Source: Mesorhabditis belari
Lineage: Eukaryota; Nematoda; Chromadorea; Rhabditida; Rhabditidae
Length of the DNA stretch: 64,000 bases
Direction of reading: 5' to 3'
NCBI GenBank assembly: GCA_958450365.1
Contig: CAUEEP010000743.1
Span: forward strand, 3,898,001 to 3,962,000
A program made the position numbers and the translations under genes. The notes beneath the pieces were generated by a model. That model had not been told where the DNA came from, did not search any database, and worked only from the letters and a program-made list of their open reading frames with translations. This document shows positions 22,634 to 33,356 of the stretch, piece by piece. The number at the start of each line of letters is the position of its first letter. Position 1 is the first letter of the stretch.

Positions 22634-24848
22634 TTATAACTTTTTCACTTGTCTATACTCTTCTCGCATTTTATCTTCGTATTTTGCCGCAAGTTCTTTG
22701 CATGGACGGTGTTGTTGGCATGTTAATTCATCCTGAAATTTCTTTTCTTTTAAACAAACAAAAAAAAAACAAGCTCTCCCACAATAAAGACAATTTTTTT
22801 TTTGTTTTACTGGGAAATGTTTTAAGAAAGAATTTTCTAACATGATGGATGAAACATGCTTTTTTTAAGCTTACCACACACTCGTGCTTCTCCGGATCCT
22901 ATTAAATCAAAAAGATATCAATATTGCAAATTTCTGTCTCAGTCTTATTTTGAAATAAGAATTGAATCAATATAAAGCTGAAGACTTTAAAAGCTATAGC
23001 TTCAGAAACAAACTTCAGCGTGTATTTGCTCTTCTTCCCATGGACAAACGGGTAGATTTTTTTGATCTTCCGTATCGGAAAGCACTTGTATTTCTTTTTT
23101 GTTCCCTTCAGATGTCGCTCCATCTTGCTTAACTTTTTAAATTTAAAAGCTTTCCTTTTCTAAAAAAAAACCTTTATTTTACTCGTGACAGCACAGAGAA
23201 ACTCCTCGAAATTGATTTCCCCGTCGCCATTCACATCCGATGTGCGCATGACTGCTTGCACAACCTAGAGTTAGGTGATCATTCTTGTAAAGAACATGGC
23301 TATGACTTTTATTGTCTTTGCTAATTTTCTTTTTTTTTTTTGTTTCTATTTTAGCCTAATTAGACGTGTGGATCAATGAGATCTTGTAAATCGGAAAATG
23401 GACGAAAACTATTGACTAAACTGGGAAATGTATCTTGTAAACTGACGAAATGTATCCTGTAAACTGGGAAATGTATCTTGTAAACGCGGCAAATGTATCC
23501 TGCAAACGCGGCAAATATATCCCTTAAACTGACAAATGTATCTTGTAAACCGACAAATGTCTTAGTTTTTCGGGTTTTGAACGTTTTACACAAAAAAAAT
23601 ATTCTTTTCAAGAGAATGAAACAATCAGAAAGTCCAAATCAAGCTCTACTTTTTGACTAAAATCACTGTTTTGAGTACCATTTTTTTTTGTTCAAATTAA
23701 CTTTTAGAAAAAAATGCCTGAACGGATTTGGCTGAAATTTTTACTGAAAATGTATAAAGAATTGCGCTTTATTTTGGGTAGAAAATTGAAATTGATACTT
23801 GTCGACAAAGTTGTCAAATCGACGATTTGATCTTTTCAACGATTTTAATTACCCTTTTGAGGTTACTTTTGAGGTAATTCCTTTGAGCTTTTCTTTTAAA
23901 ATCAAATATTTTTCCATTCTCGACTAATAGCAATATCATATTTTAAAAGTATTAGTAAACTTGAAATCATAAAGAAAAAAAAAGCCGACTTTTGGCGACA
24001 CATCACAGCCGAATCCCATGAGCATCGTGGCGACCTCATTTGATGAGATTGAGCCGGAGCCGTCCTCGTCCATGGCCACGAAAATCGCGTGTACCTGAAA
24101 TGAAAGATCATTCGAGAAGTGATTTGACATGAAAAGAATGCAATGATCCGCCCCGTTTTGCAAAAAAACAAAAAAAAATGAACACAACTTCACTCAAAAT
24201 GAGTGACAGTTGGGGATCGGCTCGTTTGCTGTTCTCAACGTTTTCATTCTATTTTCACAGCAGGGGATATTGAAGTTTTTTTTTAGTTTATTGATTCTTG
24301 AGTTTACCTTTTTCACATCAACTTCTGAAATTTGAAATCGATGCGCTAATTCGTTGACAAATGCGCGCTCAAGTTTTGGTCGTCTTCGGAAAATGTTCAA
24401 GCTTTTTTTGATCTGAATCAAATACGGAATAGGACAACTTTTATGATTGAGATGCTAGAAGGAAAGAGCTTTAAATTAAGACTGATTAATTTAAGACTGA
24501 TAAATTAAGACTGATAAATTAAGACTGATAAATTAAGACTGATAAATTAAGACTGATAAATTAAGACTGATAAGTTAAGACTGATAAGTTAAGACTGATA
24601 AGTTAAGACTGATAAATTAAGACTGATAATTTAAGACTGATAAGTTAAGACTGATAAATTAAGACTGATAATTTAAGACTGATAATTTAAGACTGATAAA
24701 TTAAGACTGATTAATTAAGACTGATAAATTAAGACTGATAAGTTAAGACTGATAAATTCTTACTTCTTAAATTCTTAAATGAAAGATTAAGCTTTACTTT
24801 CACATTCATAATAGCATTCCAAAAGAGATCATCTTTTCGCGGTGCCAT
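22634..24848 (-). CDS. Two-EF-hand calcium-binding protein
   Basis: Seven exons, all with phase-0 junctions, give 196 residues: 24798-24848, 24308-24412, 23990-24094, 23172-23264, 23014-23127, 22875-22898, 22634-22732. It starts MAPRKDDLFWNAIMNV. Two canonical EF-hand loops are visible: DEDGSGSISSNE (exon 3) and DVNGDGEINFEE (exon 4), each with all calcium-ligand positions and the central Gly. The N-terminal basic helix region (KKSLNIFRRRPKLERAFVNE) and the acidic and cysteine-bearing tail (about 75 residues, ending YRQVKKL) match no family I recognise. No signal peptide or membrane segment is seen. A calmodulin-like sensor role is inferred from the loops only. The intron 23265-23989 holds a decayed 20-base tandem repeat. 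Confidence 0.78.
24466..24757. repeat. AAGACTGATAAATT minisatellite
   Basis: About 21 copies of a 14-base unit, with variants at one or two positions (AAGTT, AATTT, TTAATT). It lies in the first intron of the EF-hand gene (24413-24797). Confidence 0.95.
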
Positions 24849-25657
24849 CCCGGCTTCGGATTCATTCGGCGAGTCGCACTCTGAACAGTCTTTTTTCAGT
24901 TTTTAGCTTTTCGAGAAAGAAATTCAATTCCATTCTTTTGTATCTTTTCTTCAATTCTTTTCTACATTCACATCTAAAGCCTTCTTCATTTCTTTTTCTT
25001 TGATCTCACCTGTTCGCTTTCTTGTGCACAACATGTGGAAGTGAAGAGAGAAATGAGCTAATCCAAAAGAAATCTATCCAAACTAACACAAAAGAAATCT
25101 ATTTTCAAACAAAATTTTGAAGTATTGGGGTTGGTGACTTGAAAACGGCGGGCTATTTTCATATGTGACAGTTTGAGCACTTTCTTCAAAAGAAACCCAT
25201 TTTGGTGTCAATGGAAAAGTTGTAGAGAATCAAAAATCAAGCTTATATCCAAATTTTCAGAACGATTCAAAAACTGGTTTTCAAGAAGTGCCAAATTTAC
25301 GAATTTTCACAAAACTTGCATTTTAAGCGAAACTACTAAGTGTATCTTTTTGGAAATTTGGCTATAAGCCTCATTTTTGATTCTCTACAACTTTCCTATT
25401 GACACCAAAATGGGTTTCTTTTGAAGAAAGTGCTCAAACTGGGACATCTCCAGTCCTCCATTTTTGAGTCTCACACAAAAACCAAAATCCTACCACGAAA
25501 GAGGAATCCGCAAATTGCCTGTAAAATGGGCAGAAGTCGTCAAAAATAATGGAAATTATTTCGAATGAATTCATGGTTTTATGTTCAATAAATTTTCAAT
25601 TCAAATTCAATTTCAGTTCAAAGTCCCGCAGTTTTCAATTGACCAATCCAATAAATA
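24849..25657. other. Upstream region of the EF-hand gene
   Basis: Contains the EF-hand promoter side and an inverted-repeat element (listed separately). No coding exon is supported; the frame at 25173-25367 lies inside the element. Confidence 0.4.
25170..25439. mobile_element. Inverted-repeat element (MITE-like)
   Basis: GTTTGAGCACTTTCTTCAAA at the left edge is matched by its complement at 25420-25439. The arms extend about 85 bases, with a few mismatches, through AACCCATTTTGGTGTCAATG and GTTGTAGAGAATCAAAAAT. The middle is unpaired. It carries no TACCGTA ends and so is a separate family. Confidence 0.8.
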
Positions 25658-26135
25658 TAGGGTTGAGCATAATACCGGACCTTTGCGTGCTTGTATCTTT
25701 TGTTTTGAAAGCTTTTGTCTATTTCTTTTTAAAATATTCGTTATTCTTTAGTGAACAAAATGCGTGTCGACAACATATCCATCTTCGCCAATCATGCTCT
25801 ACCACCTCGAAAAGGGATGGTCTGCCGCAGAGTCGTTTCGCGATCTCAAAGAACTGGAGAAGCCCCAACGGACTACCACGTCAATCGATCGCTCAAAAAT
25901 TGGCAAACAAATAAGATCTACAACGATTTGGATGACTTGATAGACGATGTTAAAGCGTGGATTGCCTCCAAAGATCGTTTATTCTTCGCTCGTGGAATCG
26001 ATCGTCTTCCAAGCAAATGGCAACAGTTATTGAGTAGGCGGTGAAATGCCCAGAATAACAATAAACATATTTTCTAACTATTTATGTTATTTTTGTAAAT
26101 AAAACATTAAAAGAGCCGGAATTCATAACCCAATA
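25658..26135 (+). pseudogene. Internally deleted mariner-family transposon
   Basis: Peptide fragments from both ends of a mariner transposase are present with the middle missing. The N-terminal helix-turn-helix part reads MLYHLEKGWSAAESFRDLKE in one frame (about 25794-25853). The C-terminal part reads APTDYHVNRSLKNW, then DDVKAWIASKDRLFFARGID, ending LLSRR at TGA 26042-26044 in another frame. All but the end of the catalytic D,D34D core is absent. Possible imperfect terminal repeats are GGTTGAGCATAATACCGGAC at about 25661 and GAGCCGGAATTCATAACCCA at about 26113. It cannot code for an active enzyme. Confidence 0.75.
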
Positions 26136-26455
26136 GAATAATTTTCAGATCTCTATTAGCAAGGTTGATTGAAATTTAAAATAACTTAAAAAAAATGAAA
26201 ATTTTTCAATTTAAAAACTCTTGTCCATGTTGATTGGTTTTTGGAGAAAATTTTGAAGAAAATGAATAATGAGAAGAATGTGATGAAGATGAAGATTCAA
26301 TATGTAATCTTGTCCTCTTTCTTTTAACAACAAATTCGTCTTCTTTCAAGAAATTCGTCTCAAATTTCTCGCCTAGAGTTTATGAGTGATCTTTAAAAGA
26401 AATGATCGAAGAAAGTGAGTTGAGTTTAAACGGGAAAAAAATATGAATTAAACTT

Positions 26456-26870
26456 ACAACAATGTTCTGAATGGTCTTGCAACAATGGCCAACAATTAAA
26501 CTTACAACAATGGTTTGAATGGTCTTGCAACAATGGTCAACAATTAAACCTATAACAATCGTCTGAATGGTCTTACAACAATGGCCAACAATTAAACTTA
26601 CAACAATGTTCTGAATGGTCTTACAACAATGTTCTGAATGGTCTTACAACAATGGCCAACAATTAAACCTATAACAATCGTCTGAATGGTCTTACAACAA
26701 TGGTCAACAATTAAACCTATAACAATCGTCTGAATGGTCTTACAACAATGGCCAACAATTAAACCTATAACAATCGTCTGAATGGTCTTACAACAATGGT
26801 CAACAATTAAACCTATAACAATCGTCTGAATGGTCTTACAACAATGGTCAACAATTAAACTTACAACAAA
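26456..26870. repeat. 48-base minisatellite
   Basis: About eight to nine units of AATTAAACCTATAACAATCG followed by TCTGAATGGTCTTACAACAA and TGGTCAAC, with shorter and rearranged copies at the left end. Confidence 0.95.
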
Positions 26871-27323
26871 AGCCTCTTAAACAAGTCAATTCACTATCTT
26901 AGATTATTCTTTTAAATCATTTACCATCAATCATCAATAAATCATTTTTTAAAAAGTTTAGAAAACTTTTTGAAGCTAGAGAATTTAAAGTTGACAATTT
27001 ATAAAATCTTTAAAGGACTTTCAAATAGCTTACAGAGCTTAGAAGAAAAAACCAAAATTTGAATTTTTACTTAATTTTGAATTTTGAATACTGAATATTG
27101 AATTTTGAACAAAATTTAAACAATAATTATCTACCAGAGAGAAAACTAGAGTTAAAACAAGAAATAGAATAGTTTTTTTCAATAAAAATCAAGACTTAAA
27201 GGTTAAGAATTGGAAAATTTAACAAAAAAAAATCAACGAACTCATTTCAGAAAATAATCAACTCCAAAACACTGAATATGCAAATTCTTTTAAGGAAAGA
27301 GTATGAAAATTGATGTGTGACGG

Positions 27324-27416
27324 GTGAAGAAGAGGAAGAAGAAGAGGAAGAAGAAGAGGAAGAAGAAGAGGAAGAAGAAGAGGAAGAAGAAGAGGAAGAA
27401 GAAGAGGAAGAAGGGA
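27324..27416. repeat. GAAGAAGAGGAA purine tract
   Basis: A pure-purine 12-base tandem repeat about 95 bases long. The EEEE-, KKRK- and FFLF-type open frames across it are repeat translations. Confidence 0.9.
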
Positions 27417-27859
27417 AGGAGGGGGGAAGAAGAAGAGGAAGACAATGTGACGAGGCTCATGTTCAAGAATTTCCTTTTTCCCTCTATGTCGTTTTGCACA
27501 GGAGTCTCCTGTCCTTCTCCCCTTTTCTCCTCCTTTTTTTCGAAGTCCCAAACACTAACTAGGTTCGCCTCAATTGAGTATGTGAGTTGACTGAATGGAC
27601 AAAGAGAAGACGAGTCACTCGCCGCGTTCATCCGCGTCCCTTCATCCTGCTGAATCTTTCTTCTGTTCTTGTCGTTGTCTTTGTCTTTGCTATGTAAAGC
27701 TTATAAGATTTACAAGTTATCCCAGGCTATTGTCTAGATAAAGAATGGCTAGATAGATTCTGCAGTTGCCTTGCCGTTTTCTTCTAGCCAGCAAGATATG
27801 AAAAAGCTAAGTACTGGGATAAAGTAAAGGATAAACCCCTCGCTGGCGGTAATGGGATA

Positions 27860-27934
27860 CTTGGTGATGTAGCTCATTGGTAGAGCATTCGCCTGTTAAG
27901 CGATAGGTGGCGGGTTCGAATCCCGTCGCCGAGC
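27860..27934 (+). tRNA. tRNA-Asn(GTT)-like gene
   Basis: A-box TAGCTCATTGGTAGAGC (27870-27886) and B-box GGTTCGAATCC (27913-27923) are both intact. The anticodon loop CTGTTAA on a TCGC/GCGA stem gives anticodon GTT (Asn). The T stem GCGGG/CCCGT and an acceptor stem CTTGGTG/CGCCGAG pair, and a T run (pol III terminator) follows at 27936. Five bases instead of two separate the acceptor and D stems in this fold, so it may be a diverged or inactive copy. The open frames over this region are artefacts of the tRNA. Confidence 0.6.
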
Positions 27935-28333
27935 ATTTTTTGGATTCCCGAATAAAATTCATTTTGGATTCCCGGCATGTCCAACAAAGCACAGCGTCGA
28001 TTCCCTTTATCGTTTAAAGCGTTCAATATGAAAGGATAAAGTTGAACTACTAGCCAAAAGAACGATGTTGAAAAGTAGATGAATGTAAAAAGTATAATGA
28101 TCACTATAAAGTTCGACAAGATAAACAACACAGCCCGAGCCGAGGACAGGCGTTAAAGCGGCGAATACACGTGGTAAAGAGAAATGGATGGATGAAATGG
28201 ATGCTGAAAAGTGCGGAGAGGACATTACAACATCCGTTAATTAACGGAGACTCGAGCTTTCCATTTTTCTCATTTGAACAATCCTCTGGTAGAGGATGAC
28301 AATCATCTGGGACATCTGGGAAATCGTGAAAAA

Positions 28334-28830
28334 GACTAGAGTTGTTTAAAAGATTAGAGTTGTTTAAAAGAAGACTAGAGTTGTTTAAAAGACTAGAGTT
28401 GTTGAATAGACTAGAGTTGTTGAATAGACTAGAGTTGTTGAATAGACTAGAGTTGTTTAAAAGACTAGAGTTGTTGAATAGACTAGAGTTGTTTAAAAGA
28501 CTAGAGTTGTTTAAAAGACTAGAGTTGTTGAATAGACTAGAGTTGTTGAATAGACTAGAGTGTTGAATAGACAGAGTTGTAAAAGACAGAGTTGTTTAAA
28601 AGACAGGTTGTTGAAAATAGGTTGTTTAAAAGACTAGAGTTGTTTAAAAGACTAGAGTTGTTTAAAAGATAGAGTTGTTGAATAGATAGAGTTTTGAAAA
28701 AGGTGTGAAGAGTAAAAGTAGAGTAGATGAGTTGTTGAATAGATAGAGTTGTTAAAGTAGAGTTGTTAAAAGACAGGTTGTTAAAAGACTAGAGTTGTTT
28801 AAAAGACTAGAGTTGTTTAAAAGACTAGAG
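28334..28830. repeat. 18-base AGACTAGAGTTGTTTAAA minisatellite
   Basis: About 25 units, alternating TTTAAA and TGAAT variants, with a degraded middle (28560-28780). The leucine-repeat open frame at 28342-28566 is translated repeat. Confidence 0.95.
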
Positions 28831-29856
28831 GTAGTGGCTCTCTGTTGAATTACATTTGTGAAATATGAACCTAGTTGGATTACTTTCCGTATCTTCTCAA
28901 AGCTTTTTTCTTTCAATGCAAACAAATTGTTTGACAGTAATTTGTGAAATCGAAATAGCTGAATGAAAGAAATATTTGTAAAGTATCGATGACAATATTG
29001 TAATCGAAATTTTAGTGAAGAAGGCTTTTAGTTGTGAATCTTTAAAATGCATTTTAGTTTGAGTAAATGTAAAATACTTATCAAACAAGAATTGAACGAC
29101 CTCTTTCCCTTACCAGATCAATCTTTATGCTGTAGCTGTGAGTGACGATCGTTTTCCCCCTAAAGAAACACTAATAAATAGACAAATTTCGAGCTTCTTT
29201 TAAATACTAGACAATAGATTTGAATATTTATTGAACAAGTGCTGATGATGACACTTTCAAGAGACAATATGTGGGGGATGAGAGGTGAGAAAAGACGGCA
29301 AAGAAATGGTGAAGAGGGGGGATCGCAGTTGTCGCCCTTCCCTTAGCCATTCCTTCTCATGGCGGTTCAAAGAAGAAATTGATATCCTTGTCAATAGATG
29401 AGTATCTTTATCATCATTTATCGATGTGTTTGTTTTTCGAGAATTTCCACAATTTCCACAATTTCCACAATTTCCAGAGTTTCCACAATTTCCAGAGAAT
29501 CTCTTCTTTCTTTGAAGTCTTGTGAATCCTTTTTCCCCCTTTTGTTTTCCCTTTGTTTTCTTTATACAATGCTTTACCATAGCATTTAGATCAACTTAAA
29601 TGGCTTAAATAAAGTGCAATCGTTTGGCTTAGTGCTTAGAATTTATCAAATCAAATTATCAACAGTTAGGTGTGGAAAATTATCGGCAAAAATCTCGTAA
29701 AAAGCTTTTCAAAAGCAAACAAAAGTATAGCAAAAACATTTTCAAACAATTCCCCGGCTCTATAAATCTCACGATACAAATTTTAAGCTCAATATCTTTT
29801 TTTAATATCATCTAAAATATAAAAAAGAAATCGCTGAAGCCGAAGAGGCAAAATGA

Positions 29857-30060
29857 CTAGCCGGCTGAACTTTGTGTGCGAGCACAATCGCTGGCCATCT
29901 GGCAAACGGGCAATGGGTAATAATGATGCTCTCCTCTTCGAATCAGTAACTGAAAAGCCCTAGCCGGCTGAACTTTGTGTGCGAGCACAATCGCTGGCCA
30001 TCTGGCAAACGGGCAATGGGTAATAATGATGCTCTCCTCTTCGAATCAGTAAAGGAAAAG
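29857..30060. repeat. 103-bp exact tandem duplication
   Basis: Two head-to-tail copies (29857-29959 and 29960-30060) begin CTAGCCGGCTGAACTTTGTG and are identical to the eye through CTCTTCGAATCAGTAA. The unit is less AT-rich than its surroundings and has no coding frame. This is a single recent duplication, unlike the short-period minisatellites. Confidence 0.95.
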
Positions 30061-31139
30061 GACCTGCCACTGAATGAGCCTTTCTGCTCACTTATTTTTT
30101 CACAGATTGACAAATTACTGAGAGCATTTTTTCCATAAGTTCGGCTTTATTTTTCACCAATTATTCCATCCGCTTTTGGAACTTGGATGTTTTCTTTAGA
30201 TTTGTTAAAATCTTTCTCAATTGAGATCCAATTAAAGAACCAATCAACTCAATAGAAGTTTTGTTCCACTGTAATTTCTTTGTTTTATTGCTTTGTGTGA
30301 GAAATTTACAGAATATTGGTGGGCATGCTTAGGGATGGAGGGGAATGTTTTTGGAATGAAAGAGGGAAAAGGGCTGTCATCGGGTGAGTTGTCCCGTCGC
30401 CGTTTTCCCAATATGTTTCATCCCGTCCCAATATGTTTCATCATTTCTTTTTCCTTTCCAAAAAATAAACCGAAATATTGAAATTTTCTTTTGAACTTTT
30501 AAAAAAAAATTCTCTTTTACGCTTTTTTCGTGATATTTATTTAAAAATTTGCTAGCTTATTTGATTTTTATTCGAATTTTCGAATCCTTTCAATCTCAGG
30601 CTTGATTCAAATGATCTCGACTTTCCATTTTTCCATTTTTCCATATCTTAACTGTTCACTGCTTTCAATAACTTCAAGATAAGTGGGGAAAGTTTCAGGT
30701 GATCGAAAAACGAGGAAAGATAGATGAGAAGAGTCTTCCCCCCCGGAGTCTCTCTCAATCTTTTCTTTGGATTGCGATGAGGAGAGTGGTGAAGAAAGAT
30801 CTCTATTTGCTTACCCATCCACCCTCTTTTTTCTCTTTTCTTTTCAACCTCGATTTTTCCATTTTTCCATTTTTCCATTCCTCCAACAAACTCGGCCCCT
30901 TCTCAATCCTCGATTTTTTTCAATTCCTTTAAATTTTTTCAAAGTTTCTGCTTTAACTGCTTGTATTTTACATCTGAATTTATCATTTATTTATCATTTA
31001 TTTATCATTTATTTCTCAATTTATCAAGCTTGAGAATTATCAATTAAGCTTGAGATTTTAATATAAGTTTAATTTATCTTTAAAAACTGAATCTATCTTA
31101 TTAAAATACAGAATATTTTAGTAGAATATAATACAAATA

Positions 31140-31596
31140 TACCGTATTTCTTCGAATAGAAGACCGGGTAAAGAGTATCATTATATTTGGTTCCTTATCT
31201 CTTTAAACTTGGTTCCTTATCTCTTTAAACTTGGTTCCTTATCTCTCTAAATTTATTTCCTTCCCTCTCTAAATTTGGTTCCTTATCTCTCTAAATTTGG
31301 TTCCTTATTCCTTCGGTAAAGAATACCGAAGACCGGGTAAAAGTATGATCGCGTACCCGCGTAGCAGTTTTAAAAATATTTAAAACAAGCGTGAAAGAAT
31401 TTGGAGAGTACAGAAGAATACGAAAAGCCGGGCATTTTAAATGACTCAAAATCTGTTCGCTCATGTGGTATTTAAAGTCACTGGTAGTTCCAGATCGAGC
31501 ATATACCGTAGTGTCTGTCAATCTTTCGTCTGTCAATGTTTGTCATTGTCAATGTTTTTATTCTTTACCCGGTCTTCTATTCGAAGAAATACGGTA
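31140..31596. mobile_element. Decayed copy of the 20591 foldback MITE
   Basis: Outer ends TACCGTATTTCTTCGAATAG and their complement at 31572-31596 are intact, and GTAAAGAGTATCA follows on the left. The interior has lost pairing and has gained a TTGGTTCCTTATCTCT tandem repeat (about 31188-31310). Confidence 0.8.
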
Positions 31597-32239
31597 TTCA
31601 GGTATTCTTTTAAGTTTTACATTAAACTCTTCGGTAAAAGTAAATGAAATTTTAAAAAATTTTTTCATTTTCATTAGATCACTTCAATTCATCGAAGGAT
31701 GCTAAAAGATTCAGTATTCAATTTTTTTTTTTCTAGAATAAAATGGATGAAAGAAAAGAGGTGTGGTAGTAGATTATGTTGACAAGAGGTGCCGTCGAGT
31801 GTTCGGCATACAACTCTTTGACAAAGAGTGGAAGGGGTGGAATGAAAGGCGGATCCCCCGTCCTGCTTTACCCCATTTTTTTTCTTCTTCTTCTTCCAAT
31901 TGTGGCAGCTTTCAATAAAAAGGAAATAGATGGGGGAAAGGCTTGGATTTCGTCGAGACGGGGGGATGACGGAGGGGATGAAGCTGTCATCTCCTTTCTT
32001 CTCTCTTTTCCTCTTCTTTTTCTCTTCTACCTCATCATCCAACATCCAATTTATTCATTCTTTCCCTTCTACAGTCCAATACGCTTTTTATTTAATTCTT
32101 TTTTCTTTAATTCTTTTTCTAAACTTTTCCTTCAGTTTTTAAGCTTTTTGCTTTTCATCTTTGGTTACTGTATAGTTTCTATTTAGTTCCCATTTAGTTC
32201 CTATATAGTTCCTTTATGTGTCTTGTGTCTTTGTGTCTA

Positions 32240-32400
32240 TTTAGCTAGATTTATTTTGTTTAACTAGATTTCTTTTGTTTAACTAGATTTCTTTTGTTTA
32301 ATTAGATTTCTTTTGTTTAGCTAGATTTCATCTGTTTAACTAGATTTCTTTTATTTAACTAGATTTCTTTTGTTTAACTAGATTTATTTCTATTAAGTTT
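32240..32400. repeat. 19-base TTTAACTAGATTTCTTTTG repeat
   Basis: About eight units, with minor variants, upstream of the LIM gene. Confidence 0.9.
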
Positions 32401-33356
32401 CTAAATTTCAAATTCATTCGTGATTTTCTAACAGACAGCTGTTTTAACCTGACTCATTGTTTTAAACAACTACTTTTCTAAGCACCTGAAATTGCTTAGA
32501 AGTTTTGACGGCCGAATTTCTTCATCAATATCCGGTTGAAACGAACGAGTCATCGGTTGGAAAGAGGAAAGAGGAGAGAGGAAAGAGGAAGAGGAAAGAG
32601 GAAAGAAAAACGTGATGGTCAATGGTCATAAAATGAGAGTAGAGTGAGAAGCCAGAGTATTACACATTTGCGAGGAGGAGAAGGGGTGAGGGTGAGCCCA
32701 TCCTGGTACCCGTCCTTTGTCCACTTCATCCCGCCAATCTCCACCCTAACCTTTCCCTTTTGGCTCTGACATTACTGCGAATCCAACTTCGACCCCAATC
32801 CCCATTCTTTCAAATCTCTACACTCAAAATTCTATACACATGTGTGTATCTCTCGCATCTTTACTAGAAATAAACCCTAGCTATCGATTTGTTTATGTTT
32901 ATTTGCGATACTTCATTAGTTAAAAGATAGAAAAAGTATTTATATCAATGATTAGATTTGAAAATCAAAAATTTTGAGTATCCCATCTTGTGCGCGCTGA
33001 AATGCGTCAAAAAAATACCGTATTTACCGTAAAATACCGTAAAAATATTCTTTCATTAGATCAATCTTCATTAAATCGTCATTAAATCGTCATTAAATCA
33101 TTCTTAATCAAACTCTTTCTTCAGTTTCTATTTCATTGACAACTTCTCTATAGATAAAACTCTATCATCTCCAAATCTCTCTAACTTTTTTGTTGTGCAT
33201 TTGCAAGAGTTCATTCCTAAAGAGAGATTTTCATTAAGAATCACTTGATCAACCCACCTTTTCCAATTTGTTCATTGCAAATTTTCATTCATTTCCTTTC
33301 ATCTTTAAAAACTCGTTTCAAAATACGGAAATTCCAGAAAACAAAAGGGTAAAGCA

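Larger units (their letters stand above)
26136..33356. other. 7.2-kb gene-poor intergenic region
   Basis: No protein-coding gene is supported. It holds a tRNA-Asn-like gene, several minisatellites, a 103-bp tandem duplication and a decayed foldback MITE (all listed). CT-rich, relatively GC-rich islands occur at about 27440-27700, 30700-30900 and 32580-32830. The last two could be regulatory DNA for the LIM gene, but no specific site can be named. Confidence 0.5.

Noticed and set aside
27317..27631. EEEE-, KKRK- and FFLF-rich open frames
   Set aside because: Translations of a purine repeat on both strands.
27807..28131. Frames reading GFEPATYRL and GDGIRTRHLS
   Set aside because: A well-known artefact of translating tRNA genes; they overlap the tRNA-Asn-like sequence.
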